Below, in pieces: positions 1 through 10,057 of a stretch of DNA of 64,000 nucleotides. The notes beneath the pieces are model-generated. The model saw only the letters and a program-made list of their open reading frames with translations, was not told where the DNA came from and made no database searches. The stretch is from the NCBI GenBank assembly GCA_017945845.1, contig CP072828.1, positions 682,001 through 746,000 on the forward strand, written 5' to 3'. The position numbers were made by a program, and so were the translations under genes. The DNA comes from Carnobacteriaceae bacterium zg-C25. GTDB lineage: Bacteria > Bacillota > Bacilli > Lactobacillales > Aerococcaceae. Every line of letters begins with the position of its first letter. The first letter of the stretch is position 1.

Positions 1-483
1 AGTCAAGAATTTAATGAATTTATTTCATTATGTAACCAGTTAAAAACGACTGAATTTATTAAAATGGTGAAAAATAGTAAAAATCAAAAGAATGGCACAC
101 AACAACAATATGTCGTTGAGCAAAGCGAACTAAAATTATTAGAACGTTTTGTAATGATCCAAAAAATACCAATGCCAGTAGTCAATGTATTGATCCATCA
201 TATGCTGATTGGTGAAAATATGCCAACACTAAATGAATTGTATGCGATCAATACAATTAATGATTGGATTACCCATCATGTGAACACTGCCATTCAAGCG
301 GTTGAGCGCATTAAAACACGTGCCATAGAACTACAAGAACGGCAAAAAGCGCGTAAAGAACGTACGACGACACCGCGAAACGTCAAACGTGTTGTGATGT
401 CGGATGCTGAAAAAGAAGCGTTAAATGGAACGAATACACCGTTAAGTGAAGAAGAACGCAACGAAATTTTGAAAGGACTTTAA
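1..483 (+). CDS. dnaB: Replication initiation/membrane attachment protein DnaB, C-terminal part
   Basis: The frame is open from base 1 (Ser-Gln-Glu-Phe) and ends with TAA at 481-483, so only the last 160 codons are present. The piece is helical and carries the DnaD/DnaB_2-like region (WITHHVNTAIQAVERIKTRA), then a basic stretch and an acidic tail ending ILKGL. In Firmicutes, DnaB with DnaD and DnaI loads the replicative helicase at oriC and at restart sites. dnaI follows after one base, the standard dnaB-dnaI arrangement. The ATG at 64 is internal, not a start. Assignment rests on the tail plus synteny. Confidence 0.88.
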   Translation, partial: SQEFNEFISLCNQLKTTEFIKMVKNSKNQKNGTQQQYVVEQSELKLLERFVMIQKIPMPVVNVLIHHMLIGENMPTLNELYAINTINDWITHHVNTAIQAVERIKTRAIELQERQKARKERTTTPRNVKRVVMSDAEKEALNGTNTPLSEEERNEILKGL

Positions 484-484
484 T

Positions 485-1399
485 ATGATGCAGTCTATAA
501 AAGATATGATGAAAGATCAAATTGAAAATCCAACTGTTGTTAAACGCCGTGAAGCGCTAAAAGTACGTCTTTTGCAGCATGATGTCATTCAGCAATTCAT
601 TACCGACAATCAAATTCCAGAGGACATTGTAACGGTTAGTTTCCCAAAATTTTTTGAATATTTGACCGAAAAAGAGCGTTTTGACAAAACAGGAGAGTGT
701 CAAAACCCGGGGTTTGAACCGCTTTTAATGTATGAAAACGAAAGTGTTGTGGTGTCGTACGCACCGACTAAAGAGTTTTTACAAGAACAAGAAAAACGCG
801 AATTCATCAATCGTATTCAAACGTTTGGTATGTCATCTCACATTAAAAATATAACACTTAATACGATTGATTTGGACGCTGAAAATAAAGAAGCCGTACT
901 ATATTTTAGAACGTTTTTGGAACAATTAACGCAAGGCAAGTCGCCAAAAGGTGCTTATTTATACGGCGCTTTTGGTGTGGGTAAAACACACTTACTTGGA
1001 GCGTTAGCGGGTACACTATCCAAACAAGGTTATTCAAGCTATTTAGCACATGTGCCAAGTTTAGTCGTTGAATTAAAAGCATCCATTGCATCTAATCAAG
1101 TGAGCGATAAATTGGACACCATTAAAAAAGCGCCTATTTTAATGCTAGATGATATTGGTGGTGAATCGTTGACCAACTGGGTACGTGATGATGTCTTTAT
1201 GGTTATTTTAGATTACCGTATGCGTGAAAATTTACCGACCTTCTTTACATCTAATTTATCGTTTGATGATTTACAAGAACATTTTACAAATTCAACACAA
1301 ACGGAAGATGAGCGCAAATCAATGCGCCTCATGGAGCGTGTTAAATTTTTAGGACAGCCGTTTAATATTAAAGGGGCAAACAGACGCAATCAACAATAA
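485..1399 (+). CDS. dnaI: Primosomal protein DnaI, helicase loader ATPase
   Basis: A 304-residue AAA+ protein. The N-terminal third is the helicase-binding region. A Walker A loop GAFGVGKTHL lies near residues 161-170 and Walker B LMLDDIGGE near 218-226. Length and motif spacing match Bacillus DnaI. It loads the replicative helicase together with DnaB and DnaD. Two ATGs (485, 488) are possible; either follows the dnaB stop at once, implying translational coupling. The stop is followed directly by a strong intrinsic terminator, so dnaB-dnaI is the end of its transcription unit. Confidence 0.95.
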   Translation: MMQSIKDMMKDQIENPTVVKRREALKVRLLQHDVIQQFITDNQIPEDIVTVSFPKFFEYLTEKERFDKTGECQNPGFEPLLMYENESVVVSYAPTKEFLQEQEKREFINRIQTFGMSSHIKNITLNTIDLDAENKEAVLYFRTFLEQLTQGKSPKGAYLYGAFGVGKTHLLGALAGTLSKQGYSSYLAHVPSLVVELKASIASNQVSDKLDTIKKAPILMLDDIGGESLTNWVRDDVFMVILDYRMRENLPTFFTSNLSFDDLQEHFTNSTQTEDERKSMRLMERVKFLGQPFNIKGANRRNQQ

Positions 1400-1402
1400 C
1401 GC

Positions 1403-1436
1403 AAAAGAGCAGTGTTTTAACTGCTCTTTTAACGTT
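1403..1436 (+). terminator. Intrinsic terminator after dnaI
   Basis: AAAAGAGCAGT at 1403-1413 pairs perfectly with ACTGCTCTTTT at 1420-1430 around a 6-base loop. The 3' arm ends in a T-run. Confidence 0.9.
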
Positions 1437-1481
1437 TTAGTGGTACAATAAAGTAATAGTATTTTTAATGGAGGTAGGAAC

Positions 1482-4400
1482 GTGCAAACATTTAATGAGT
1501 TAGTCGATAAAGCAAAAGTAATTGTACAAAACGGTAGAGTATTAAATGCCGCAAAATATGCTACATCTCGTGTGTGGTTTTGTGAAATTTTTGATCAGAA
1601 GCATTTATACGAAGTATTGCTAGACGAAGCCGATCAGCATTTGGATACGTGTAATTGCCAATTGTTTAAATCAGAGCACGTTTGTGAACACGTATTGGCC
1701 GCAGAGATGTATTTGTCTACTAAAGGCATTATGCGTCAAATTAGTTATACGAGTGATCGTGTACCGAGTGAAAATACGGTGACACACCCCTTTAAACAAT
1801 ACGCTACACGTCAGTTAGTGCCAATTCAAAAGCATAATGTTTCGATTGAATTAGACATTATTTTTCATACACAAAAATCTTATTTAGACCAATTAAACAT
1901 TGAAATACAACTCAAAGTGATTAAAAATAAAGTGTTTAAAATTAGTAACCCTGAACAATTTATAACGAGTTATTTTAAAAAAATACCGTATAAATTGAGT
2001 AAGAAAGAACACATTAATTGGCATATCGATCGCTTGTCACTTGAGGATAAATTCGTTATGGAATGGTTACAAATGGCGTTAGAATATGAACCAAAATCGT
2101 TAAAACATGCGATTGCAAAAAAATCGATTGCACTACATCCGTTATTAATGCCACAATTAAAAGAAACGATTTTGCACAAAACAAATTGTCAGTTATTTGC
2201 GACAATCGCCAATACGACCATTGCGTTATCTTTTTCAACTAATGTAAAAGATACGTTACAATTGACGATTTATACTAAAAATGTGCCGAAAATTCGTTTA
2301 GTGCAATCTTTGCGGTGTGTCAACTTAGCTTCACGTTACGCTATCATTGATGATACGTTGCTGTTTTTAGAGACGAAAGAACAAGCTGAACTATTGCATC
2401 ATTTGTTCCATCAACAAAATGATAAACAACACATTATTTTTGATGATAAACCATCTTTCTATCAATATGTTTTACCCGTAGTAGAACAAGTTGGAACCGT
2501 TACTTACGAACAAGAAATAACGCATGAATCGTTAATGGTTGAGATGGTGTATGATACTAACGAAATCACATTAAGTATTCAAAATCGCTTTTTGTCACCT
2601 GTAAAGGCGACGTCTTGTTTACAATTATGGTCCTTTTTAGAACAGGAGCAATTTGTGAATCACTTTAACGGCAATTTTACTAAAGAAGGTGTAACAAAGT
2701 ATCAATTTGCACAATTTGTACAGTATGTTAGTCAGTTTGCCACCATACAACACCATGATGACATTGCTTTGATGACATTTGATGAACCCGTATCCATTGC
2801 GTTGGATGATTTAAATGGATTATTTGAAATTAATTTTTCTATTGATCACTTGGATACACTGCATATGCAAACGATATTAGAAGCGATTCAAAAACAAGAA
2901 GCGGTTGCAGAATTATCCAATGGTAAAATGGTGGAATTAGATGATGATTATTTTCAACCGATGCACGCTGTTTTGCGTTCGATTCGAGGAAAATATCGCA
3001 TTAAAGACGGCAAAATTATGTTAAACGCCAAGCAAGCCATTCATGTCGCTGGAGAAAATGAAATCATGTCACGCTCAAGTGATATTGATGCGTTAATTAA
3101 TGATTTAAAGCATCCAGAAAACTTTAATTGTCAATTACCTCAAACGCTTCAAACCACATTAAAACCGTATCAAGTATTAGGCTTTAAATGGCTTAAAATG
3201 CTTTCTCATCATCAGTTGGGTGGTATTTTGGCAGATGATATGGGATTGGGTAAAACGATTCAAGCGATTGCTTATGTCCTTAGTGAGTACGAAGAAAATC
3301 GTTTAAATGAAGAGCAGTGTTTAATTGTTGCACCAACCTCTTTGTTATATAACTGGCAACATGAAATTCAAACCATTGCACCGTCTTTAAGTGTAGATGT
3401 GATTCATGGAATGAAAACAAGTCGCGTTGAAACCATTCAACAATCGTCAGCACGGGTATTGATTACGTCTTATCAATCTTTTCGACAAGATGAATCCATT
3501 TATCGCCACAAAAACTGGCATTGTGTCATTTTAGATGAATCACAAATGGTTAAAAATTCTAACACAAAAATGCATCATAGTTTGCGTCATCTCAATACGC
3601 AGCGTCGATTTGCGTTATCGGGTACACCCATTGAAAATCGAAAAGAAGAGTTATGGTCGATTTTTTCACTTATTTTACCGGGCTTATTGCCTAGTTTACG
3701 TGAATATAATCGTTTAGAACATCGAGAAATTGTTACTTTAATTAAGCCGTTTATTTTAAGACGCATTAAATCACAAGTGTTACATGAATTACCCGATGTT
3801 GTAGAAAACATACTTTACAATGAATTGAGCGATGAGCAAAAAGAGTTGTACGTTGGCTATTTACAACAAATTCAACAAAAAGTGTCTGCATTTTCAGAAG
3901 TACAATTGACACAAAATCGGATGCAAATTTTATCGGCGATTACACGTTTAAGACAAATTTGTAATCATCCTAAATTGTTCATGGAAGATTATGTGTACGA
4001 TTCTGGTAAATTACAACAATTTTTAGAACATGTTCATCGAGCGTTGGCTAATGGACATCGCATTTTAGTTTTTTCGCAGTTTGCACGTATGTTGTCTATT
4101 TTACAAGTGGAACTTGATAAAATTGGGTATAGCAGTTTTGTGTTAGATGGTCAAACACCACCTTCAAAGCGTCAAGAGATGGTTGAATTATTCAATAGTG
4201 GGCAAAAAGATGTGTTCTTCATTTCGTTAAAAGCGGGTGGTACGGGATTGAATTTAACGAGTGCGGATACGATTATTTTATACGATTTGTGGTGGAATCC
4301 AGCCGTTGAAGAACAGGCGAAAAGTAGGGCACATCGTATCGGTCAAAAGAATACGGTACATGTCTATCGCATGGTTTCTCAAGGGACTATTGAAGAGAAG

Positions 4401-4529
4401 ATGATTGCCTTACAAGATAAGAAAAAAGCGTTGTTTGATGAAATGATTGATACGCATGTGGAGATGAATGAGCACTATCAAAAATTAACAAACAATGACA
4501 TCAAAGAAATATTAGGAATTCACGAATAA
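1482..4529 (+). CDS. SWIM zinc-finger SNF2-family DEAD/DEAH helicase
   Basis: A 1015-residue protein. A SWIM zinc finger sits near residues 57-70 ([14 protein letters not shown]). A long SNF2-associated region of about 450 residues follows, then the ATPase core: Walker [11 protein letters not shown] near 585-594, motif II DESQ near 685, motif [11 protein letters not shown], and the C-terminal helicase motifs [15 protein letters not shown] and RAHRIGQ. This is the Firmicutes YwqA-like class of Swi2/Snf2 ATPases, translocases acting on DNA-protein complexes; its cellular task is poorly defined. The start is GTG at 1482, preceded by a strong GGAGGT at 1470-1475. It is a single-gene unit with no sign of truncation. 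Confidence 0.9.
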   Translation: MQTFNELVDKAKVIVQNGRVLNAAKYATSRVWFCEIFDQKHLYEVLLDEADQHLDTCNCQLFKSEHVCEHVLAAEMYLSTKGIMRQISYTSDRVPSENTVTHPFKQYATRQLVPIQKHNVSIELDIIFHTQKSYLDQLNIEIQLKVIKNKVFKISNPEQFITSYFKKIPYKLSKKEHINWHIDRLSLEDKFVMEWLQMALEYEPKSLKHAIAKKSIALHPLLMPQLKETILHKTNCQLFATIANTTIALSFSTNVKDTLQLTIYTKNVPKIRLVQSLRCVNLASRYAIIDDTLLFLETKEQAELLHHLFHQQNDKQHIIFDDKPSFYQYVLPVVEQVGTVTYEQEITHESLMVEMVYDTNEITLSIQNRFLSPVKATSCLQLWSFLEQEQFVNHFNGNFTKEGVTKYQFAQFVQYVSQFATIQHHDDIALMTFDEPVSIALDDLNGLFEINFSIDHLDTLHMQTILEAIQKQEAVAELSNGKMVELDDDYFQPMHAVLRSIRGKYRIKDGKIMLNAKQAIHVAGENEIMSRSSDIDALINDLKHPENFNCQLPQTLQTTLKPYQVLGFKWLKMLSHHQLGGILADDMGLGKTIQAIAYVLSEYEENRLNEEQCLIVAPTSLLYNWQHEIQTIAPSLSVDVIHGMKTSRVETIQQSSARVLITSYQSFRQDESIYRHKNWHCVILDESQMVKNSNTKMHHSLRHLNTQRRFALSGTPIENRKEELWSIFSLILPGLLPSLREYNRLEHREIVTLIKPFILRRIKSQVLHELPDVVENILYNELSDEQKELYVGYLQQIQQKVSAFSEVQLTQNRMQILSAITRLRQICNHPKLFMEDYVYDSGKLQQFLEHVHRALANGHRILVFSQFARMLSILQVELDKIGYSSFVLDGQTPPSKRQEMVELFNSGQKDVFFISLKAGGTGLNLTSADTIILYDLWWNPAVEEQAKSRAHRIGQKNTVHVYRMVSQGTIEEKMIALQDKKKALFDEMIDTHVEMNEHYQKLTNNDIKEILGIHE

Positions 4530-4551
4530 GACCCCATTTTATGATGGTGTA

Positions 4552-4560
4552 TGTTATAAT
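4552..4560 (+). promoter_or_regulatory. Extended -10 promoter of speD
   Basis: TG-T-TATAAT (TATAAT at 4555-4560) has the extended -10 form; no good -35 is visible 17 bases upstream. Transcription would begin near 4567. This rules out the upstream ATGs at 4541/4544 as speD starts. Confidence 0.65.
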
Positions 4561-4597
4561 AATTCCAGAAAATAATTTTAAAGGCGGTACACTAGAG

Positions 4598-5404
4598 TTG
4601 GAAAAGTTAAAATTATACGGCTTTAATAATTTAACTAAAAATTTAAGTTTCAACATCTATGATGTTTGTTACGCTGAAACAGCAAAAGAGCATAAAGAAT
4701 ATTTGGAATATATTGATGAACAATATAATTCCACACGTTTAACGAATATTCTTTTAGAAGTTACGAAAATGATTGGCGCTACGGTACTCAACATTTCTAA
4801 ACAAGATTATGAGCCACAGGGTGCTTCGGTAAATATTTTAATTGCTGAAGAAGCTGTTCCGGTACATGAGATTGATGAATCGTGTAATCAAGGGAAATTT
4901 TTTGAAAGTAGTGAAGTACCAGAAATCATTCACGCACATTTGGATAAAAGCCACGTAAACGTGCATACGTTTCCGGAATATCATCCCGATAATGCGATTT
5001 CAACATTCCGTGTAGATATTGATGTTTCAACTTGCGGGGAAATTATCCCATTAAAAGTATTGAATTATTTAATTGCGAGTTTCGATTCAGATATTATAAC
5101 AATGGACTATCGTGTTCGCGGATTTACAAGAGATTTAGACGGCATCAAACATTTTAACGATCATAGTTTCTATTCCATTCAAAATTTTATTGATAAAGAA
5201 ACATTGGAAAAATATGAAGCCGTTGACGTGAATGTTTATGGCTCTAATATTTACCATACAAAAATGATTTTAAAAGATATTGATGTGAAAAATTATTTAT
5301 TTAAACAAGATGTTTCATCATTGTCACAAGAGAAAAAAGAAGCCATTCAATTAGCTTTAAAAAATGAAATGACGGAAATATTTAGTGGAAAAAATATATT
5401 TTAG
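4598..5404 (+). CDS. speD: S-adenosylmethionine decarboxylase proenzyme, class 1A (E. coli type)
   Basis: Decarboxylates SAM to the aminopropyl donor used by SpeE. The sequence follows E. coli SpeD almost throughout ([52 protein letters not shown]). The self-processing site [14 protein letters not shown] is intact; Ser118 (counted from the chosen start) would become the pyruvoyl group. I chose a TTG start at 4598 because family alignment begins at [11 protein letters not shown], a GGCGGT ribosome site lies about 9 bases upstream, and the extended -10 promoter sits inside the longer ATG-started version. Length is then 268 residues, close to the family's 264. First gene of the polyamine cluster; a terminator follows it. 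Confidence 0.93.
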   Translation: MEKLKLYGFNNLTKNLSFNIYDVCYAETAKEHKEYLEYIDEQYNSTRLTNILLEVTKMIGATVLNISKQDYEPQGASVNILIAEEAVPVHEIDESCNQGKFFESSEVPEIIHAHLDKSHVNVHTFPEYHPDNAISTFRVDIDVSTCGEIIPLKVLNYLIASFDSDIITMDYRVRGFTRDLDGIKHFNDHSFYSIQNFIDKETLEKYEAVDVNVYGSNIYHTKMILKDIDVKNYLFKQDVSSLSQEKKEAIQLALKNEMTEIFSGKNIF

Positions 5405-5410
5405 CAACGA

Positions 5411-5438
5411 AACTTCCAAAGTTTTTTGGAAGTTTTTC
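5411..5438 (+). terminator. Terminator-like hairpin between speD and speA
   Basis: AACTTCCAAA (5411-5420) pairs with TTTGGAAGTT (5425-5434), loop GTTT, followed by TTTTTC. Only 27 bases separate it from the next start codon and I see no promoter there, so it probably lets some transcription through and lowers the downstream genes relative to speD. Confidence 0.8.
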
Positions 5439-5464
5439 TATGAAATGTGAAAGGTAAAAACTGA

Positions 5465-6910
5465 ATGTATACACAACATGATGCGCCGTTAGTTGACGCA
5501 ATGAAAAAGCACGTCAAGCGTCGTACTGTACGTTTTGACGTTCCAGGTCATAAAGGTGGACGTGGAGATAAAGAATATCGAGAATTTATTGGCGAAAATG
5601 CGATGACACTTGATGTCAATTCAATGAAACCGCTAGATAATTTAGCACACCCAACAACTGTCATTAAAGATGCACAAGATTTGGCTGCTGAAGCCTTCGG
5701 CGCAACAGAAAGTTACTTTATGGTGAGTGGCACAACAGGTTCTGTTCAAGCGATGATTATGTCAACGTGTAAAGCGGGGGATAAGTTAATTATGCCACGT
5801 AACGTTCACCGTAGTGCGATTAATGCCTTAATTGTGTGTGGTGCTGTTCCGGTTTATATTAATCCGGGAACAAATGAAAAGTTGGGTATTTCTTTAGGCA
5901 TGTCAGTAGACGATGTTAAGCAAGCCATTTTAGATCATCCAGATGCTAAAGCGATTTTAGTCAATAACCCAACATATTATGGGATTTGTTCAAACTTAGA
6001 AGAAATTGTCAAATTAGCACACGACAATGATATGTATGTATTAGTGGACGAAGCACACGGTTGTCATTTTTATTTTGGTGAAAATATGCCAAAATCTGCC
6101 ATGGCTGCAGGTGCCGATATGGCAGCCATTAGCATGCATAAAACGGGTGGCTCTTTAACGCAAAGTTCCCTATTGGTTAGTGGTCCGCGTGTCAACGCAG
6201 ATTATGTGCGTCAAGTCATCAACTTAACACAAACGACATCTGCCAGTTATTTATTGATGTCATCGCTTGATGCCACACGTAAAAATTTAGCGTTACATGG
6301 TAAAGAAATTTATGCGCGTACCCTTGAATTGGCGCAATACGCTCGAGATGAAATCAATAAAATTGGTGGCTATTACGCTTACAGTAAAGAGTTAATCAAT
6401 GGTGATACGTTGTTTGATTTTGATGCAACTAAATTATCCATTTATACACGTGATATTGGGTTAACCGGTATTGAAGTTTACGATATTTTACGTGACGATT
6501 ACAACATTCAAATTGAATTTGGTGATTTAGGCAACATTTTAGCAATCATTTCAGCAGGGGATAGAGGCTTAGAAATTGAACGTCTAATTTCAGCATTAAA
6601 AGAAATTAAGCGCTTATACGCAAAAGATCCAAGTGGTATGTTTGACCATGAATATATTCCACCTAAAGTAGTTTTACCGCCTCAAACAGCTTTTTATGCA
6701 CAGAAAAAACAATATGTTTTAGAAAAAGCAATTGGTAAAATTAGTGGTGATTTTGTAATGGCTTATCCACCGGGTATTCCAATTTTAGCGCCTGGTGAAG
6801 AAATTACAGCCGAAATTGTGCAATATATTCGTTACGCAAAAGAAAAAGGTTGTTTATTAACGGGTACGCAAGATATGGCTGTTGAGCAAATCAATGTTGT
6901 GGAAATGTAA
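5465..6910 (+). CDS. speA: Arginine decarboxylase, PLP-dependent Orn/Lys/Arg family (fold type I)
   Basis: A 481-residue Bacillus-SpeA-type decarboxylase. The entry motif FDVPGHKGGRG is followed by the PLP domain: SGTTGSVQAM (phosphate cup), DEAHGCHFYF, and the Schiff-base lysine in SMHKTGGSLTQSS at about Lys226. The C-terminal domain ends MAYPPGIPILAPGEEI, typical of the family. Substrate is inferred as arginine because an agmatinase gene lies two genes downstream; lysine or ornithine decarboxylases share the same motifs. Ribosome site GAAAGGT precedes the ATG. Product agmatine would feed SpeB and then SpeE. Confidence 0.88.
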   Translation: MYTQHDAPLVDAMKKHVKRRTVRFDVPGHKGGRGDKEYREFIGENAMTLDVNSMKPLDNLAHPTTVIKDAQDLAAEAFGATESYFMVSGTTGSVQAMIMSTCKAGDKLIMPRNVHRSAINALIVCGAVPVYINPGTNEKLGISLGMSVDDVKQAILDHPDAKAILVNNPTYYGICSNLEEIVKLAHDNDMYVLVDEAHGCHFYFGENMPKSAMAAGADMAAISMHKTGGSLTQSSLLVSGPRVNADYVRQVINLTQTTSASYLLMSSLDATRKNLALHGKEIYARTLELAQYARDEINKIGGYYAYSKELINGDTLFDFDATKLSIYTRDIGLTGIEVYDILRDDYNIQIEFGDLGNILAIISAGDRGLEIERLISALKEIKRLYAKDPSGMFDHEYIPPKVVLPPQTAFYAQKKQYVLEKAIGKISGDFVMAYPPGIPILAPGEEITAEIVQYIRYAKEKGCLLTGTQDMAVEQINVVEM

Positions 6911-6921
6911 GGAGGATGTGT

Positions 6922-7770
6922 ATGGAATTATGGTATACAGAAGAACATACGCCTAATGTCCGTTTTTCGATAAAAGTCGATAAACAGTTGGCTAGTCAAA
7001 AAAGTTATTTTCAACAAATTGATGTTTTTGAATCTAAAGAATTTGGTCGTTTTTTAACGTTAGACGGCTTTATGATGATGACGGAAAAAGATGAATTCAT
7101 CTATCATGAAATGATTACGCACGTTCCAATGGCTGTTAATCCGCATATTAAAAAGGTGCTTGTCATCGGTGCTGGTGATGGTGGAACGATTCGTGAATTA
7201 ACAAAATATAAAAGTATTGAAAAAATTGATATGGTAGAAATTGATAAAGCGGTTGTAGATGTGGCTAAACAATTTTTACCAACGACGGCATGTTCGTTAG
7301 ATGATCCACGCTTAACGATTTATTATGAAGATGGATTAAAATTTGTTCGTCGACACGAAAATAAATATGACTTAATTATTGTGGATTCTACCGACCCATT
7401 TGGACCGGGTGAAGACTTATTTACACGTGAATTTTATGGCAATTGCTACAATGCTTTAACAAACGACGGCATTTTAATCAATCAACACGAAAGTCCGTAT
7501 TATGAAAAGGACGCTGAAGCAATGGTGAATGCTCATAAACAATTGAAAGCGACTTTTGAAGTTGCTCAAGTGTATCAATTCCATTTACCAACTTATCCTT
7601 CAGGACATTGGTTATTTGGGTTTGCCGCTAAAACAATGGATGGTGTTTTAAACATTCAAGAAGATTTGTGGCATTTATGTAATATTCCTACAAAATATTA
7701 TAATGTTGACATTCATAAAGGTGCGTTTGCACTACCAACTTACGTAAAGGAGTTATTAAATAATGCATAA
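6922..7770 (+). CDS. speE: Spermidine synthase (putrescine aminopropyltransferase)
   Basis: Transfers an aminopropyl group from decarboxylated SAM to putrescine, releasing methylthioadenosine. N-terminal beta domain with LWYTEEHTPNVRFS, then a Rossmann fold with GAGDGGTIREL (SAM loop), VEIDKAVVDVAKQFLP, and the catalytic DSTDPFGPGEDLFTREFY. I start at the ATG at 6922, six bases after a perfect AAGGAGG at 6909-6915, rather than the ATG at 6916 that touches it; length is 282 residues. The end overlaps the next start by 8 bases, so the two are translationally coupled. An aminopropylagmatine synthase role is possible and cannot be excluded from motifs. Confidence 0.92.
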   Translation: MELWYTEEHTPNVRFSIKVDKQLASQKSYFQQIDVFESKEFGRFLTLDGFMMMTEKDEFIYHEMITHVPMAVNPHIKKVLVIGAGDGGTIRELTKYKSIEKIDMVEIDKAVVDVAKQFLPTTACSLDDPRLTIYYEDGLKFVRRHENKYDLIIVDSTDPFGPGEDLFTREFYGNCYNALTNDGILINQHESPYYEKDAEAMVNAHKQLKATFEVAQVYQFHLPTYPSGHWLFGFAAKTMDGVLNIQEDLWHLCNIPTKYYNVDIHKGAFALPTYVKELLNNA

Positions 7771-8611
7771 AAATGTTCATACATTTATCGGTTGCGATGC
7801 AGACTATCAAGACGCTAAAATGGTAATTTTTGGTGCACCGTACGACAGTACGACATCATTTAGACCGGGAACACGATTTGCTAGTACAGCGATTCGAAAT
7901 GAAAGTTTTGGAATTGAAACGTATAGTCCTTACCAAGACAAAGATTTAGAAGATTGCGCTATTTTTGATGCGGGTGATGTTGAATTACCGTTTGGCAATA
8001 CCGTTGAAACGTTAAGCATGTTAGAAGACATGTACCGTAAAATTAGCAATGACGGAAAATTCCCTTTAATGATTGGTGGAGAACATTCGATTACATCAGG
8101 TCCAGTAAAAGCCATGCTAGAAAAATATCCCGATTTACATTTAATTCAGTTCGATGCACACACTGACTTACGTGACGATTATTTAGGTGTTAAAGAATCT
8201 CACGCCAGTGTCATCAAACGTTGCTGGGATATGCTCGGTGATGGACGCATTTTCCAATTCGGTATTCGAAGCGGACAACGTGAAGAATTTGAATGGGCAA
8301 AAGAGCACACACATTTACAAAAATTCAACTTTGATGGATTAGATGAAGTTGTTGAAAAATTAAAAGGGAAACCTGTCTTTTTCACACTTGATTTAGATGT
8401 ATTAGATCCAAGCGAATTTCCAGGAACAGGAACACCTGAGGCGGGTGGTGTAAAGTTCACCGAATTATTGGCGGCTATTGAAAAAATCAGCGCGTTAAAC
8501 ATTGTTGCAGCAGATATGAATGAATTATGTCCAATTTATGATCAATCCGGTCAATCCACTGCTTTAGCATGTAAATTATTACGTGAAATGATGTTACTAT
8601 TTTATAAATAA
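7763..8611 (+). CDS. speB: Agmatinase (ureohydrolase family)
   Basis: Hydrolyses agmatine to putrescine and urea. All arginase-fold metal ligands are visible: GGEHSITSG, QFDAHTDLRDDY and TLDLDVLDPSEFPGTGTPEAGG. Length 282 residues is normal. It overlaps speE by 8 bases and is followed 22 bases later by the dehydrogenase gene, so it belongs to the same operon. The gene context (arginine decarboxylase plus spermidine synthase) supports agmatine as substrate. The homologous N1-aminopropylagmatine ureohydrolases look the same at motif level and remain an alternative. Confidence 0.9.
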   Translation: MHKNVHTFIGCDADYQDAKMVIFGAPYDSTTSFRPGTRFASTAIRNESFGIETYSPYQDKDLEDCAIFDAGDVELPFGNTVETLSMLEDMYRKISNDGKFPLMIGGEHSITSGPVKAMLEKYPDLHLIQFDAHTDLRDDYLGVKESHASVIKRCWDMLGDGRIFQFGIRSGQREEFEWAKEHTHLQKFNFDGLDEVVEKLKGKPVFFTLDLDVLDPSEFPGTGTPEAGGVKFTELLAAIEKISALNIVAADMNELCPIYDQSGQSTALACKLLREMMLLFYK

Positions 8612-8633
8612 CGTAAAGTAAAGGAGATAGAAG

Positions 8634-9845
8634 ATGAGTAGAGCATTAATTATTGGTGCGGGTGGCGTTTCAAATGTTGTTTGCCACAAATGCGCACAAA
8701 ATTCAGAAGTTTTTGAGGAATTTATGATTGCCTCACGTACAAAATCAAAATGTGATGCCATTAAAGAAACGATTGAATCAGGCATTTATGCAGGTCGTTC
8801 TAAAATTACAACTGCTCAAGTTGATGCAGATAACGTTGAAGAATTAGTAGCATTAATCAATGAATATAAACCAGATATTGTCATTAACGTGGCATTACCA
8901 TATCAAGATTTAACCATTATGGATGCGTGTTTAGAAACAGGCGTTCACTATGTGGATACTGCAAACTACGAACCAGAAGACACAGCAAAATTTGAATATA
9001 GCTGGCAATGGGCATATAAAGAAAAATTTGAAAAAGCAGGATTAACTGCATTATTAGGTTCTGGTTTCGATCCAGGTGTAACCGGTGTATTTTCAGCTTA
9101 TGCGCAAAAACACTACTTCGATGAAATTCACACTATTGATATTTTAGACTGTAACGGTGGCGATCATGGGTATCCATTCGCAACAAACTTTAACCCTGAA
9201 ATTAACATTCGTGAAGTTACTGCCAATGGTCGTTACTGGGAAAACGGTGAGTGGGTAGAAACTCAACCAATGGAAATTAAACGTGAATACAATTTCAAAG
9301 GTGTTGGCGATAAAGATATGTACTTACTATACCATGAAGAATTAGAGTCATTAGCTAAAAACATTAAAGGCTTAAAACGTATTCGTTTCTTCATGACATT
9401 TGGACAAAGCTATTTAACACACTTAAAAGTGTTAGAAAATGTCGGCATGACAAGTATTGAACCTATCGTGTATGAAGGCAAAGAAATTGTGCCATTGCAA
9501 TTTTTAAAAGCGTTATTACCAGATCCGGCAAGTTTAGGACCACGTACTGTCGGTAAAACAAATATCGGGAATATTTTCAAAGGTGTAAAAGACGGTAAAG
9601 AAGTGTCTTACTACGTATATAACATTTGTGATCATCAAGAATGCTATAAAGAAGTTAAATCACAAGCGATTTCTTATACAACGGGTGTACCAGCAATGAT
9701 TGGTGCCGCAATGATTTTAACTGGAAAATGGAATAAAGCGGGTGTGTACAACATCGAAGAATTTGATCCAGATCCATTCATGGACGCATTAAATCAATTT
9801 GGTTTACCATGGGAAGAAGATTTCAATCCTGTAATGGTAGATTAG
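8634..9845 (+). CDS. Saccharopine dehydrogenase family; carboxynorspermidine/carboxyspermidine synthase-like
   Basis: A 403-residue NADP-dependent enzyme with an N-terminal Rossmann motif (ALIIGAGGVSNVVCHKC), the mid-section GVHYVDTANYEPEDT and GSGFDPGVTGVFSAYA, and a C-terminal TGVPAMIGAAMIL. These match carboxynorspermidine synthase (CASDH), which condenses aspartate [12 protein letters not shown] with a diamine to give a carboxylated triamine. The usual partner, a PLP decarboxylase (CASDC/NspC), is not in the window. Ribosome site AAGGAGATAG. Last gene of the polyamine operon, followed by a terminator. Other reductive condensations are possible; the assignment to this subfamily is firmer than the substrate. 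Confidence 0.8.
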   Translation: MSRALIIGAGGVSNVVCHKCAQNSEVFEEFMIASRTKSKCDAIKETIESGIYAGRSKITTAQVDADNVEELVALINEYKPDIVINVALPYQDLTIMDACLETGVHYVDTANYEPEDTAKFEYSWQWAYKEKFEKAGLTALLGSGFDPGVTGVFSAYAQKHYFDEIHTIDILDCNGGDHGYPFATNFNPEINIREVTANGRYWENGEWVETQPMEIKREYNFKGVGDKDMYLLYHEELESLAKNIKGLKRIRFFMTFGQSYLTHLKVLENVGMTSIEPIVYEGKEIVPLQFLKALLPDPASLGPRTVGKTNIGNIFKGVKDGKEVSYYVYNICDHQECYKEVKSQAISYTTGVPAMIGAAMILTGKWNKAGVYNIEEFDPDPFMDALNQFGLPWEEDFNPVMVD

Positions 9846-9852
9846 TCAAAAC

Positions 9853-9884
9853 AAGACTTGCAGCAATGCAGGTCTTATTTGTTT
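9853..9884 (+). terminator. Terminator of the polyamine operon
   Basis: AAGACTTGCA and TGCAGGTCTT form a 10-pair stem (one G-T) with a GCAA tetraloop, followed by TATTTGTTTAT. Confidence 0.8.
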
Positions 9885-9956
9885 ATACTTTAAAATATAT
9901 CCGTTCTATATTTGCTAGACAATAAAACGACAGAAGAAAATGAATAGTTATGATTT

Positions 9957-9993
9957 TAAAAAGGTTGATTGTCGAATCATCAACCTTTTTTAT
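9957..9993. terminator. Second, bidirectional terminator-like hairpin
   Basis: AAAAAGGTTGA pairs with TCAACCTTTTTT around an 11-base loop, with A-run and T-run on either side. It isolates the metK promoter from upstream transcription. The roughly 70 bases between the two hairpins hold nothing I recognise. Confidence 0.75.
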
Positions 9994-10011
9994 ATTTTTA
10001 GTGCTACCGTG

Positions 10012-10040
10012 TTGACATTGTAATCATTATTCGATATGAT
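10012..10040 (+). promoter_or_regulatory. SigA-type promoter of metK
   Basis: TTGACA at 10012-10017, 17-base spacer, TATGAT at 10035-10040. Transcription would begin just before the riboswitch. Confidence 0.85.
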
Positions 10041-10057
10041 ACACGAGTAAAATATAT

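Noticed and set aside
4541-4597. ATG-started extension of speD (19 extra residues, MMVYVIII...)
   Set aside because: It contains the extended -10 promoter, has no ribosome site, and has no counterpart in the SpeD family.
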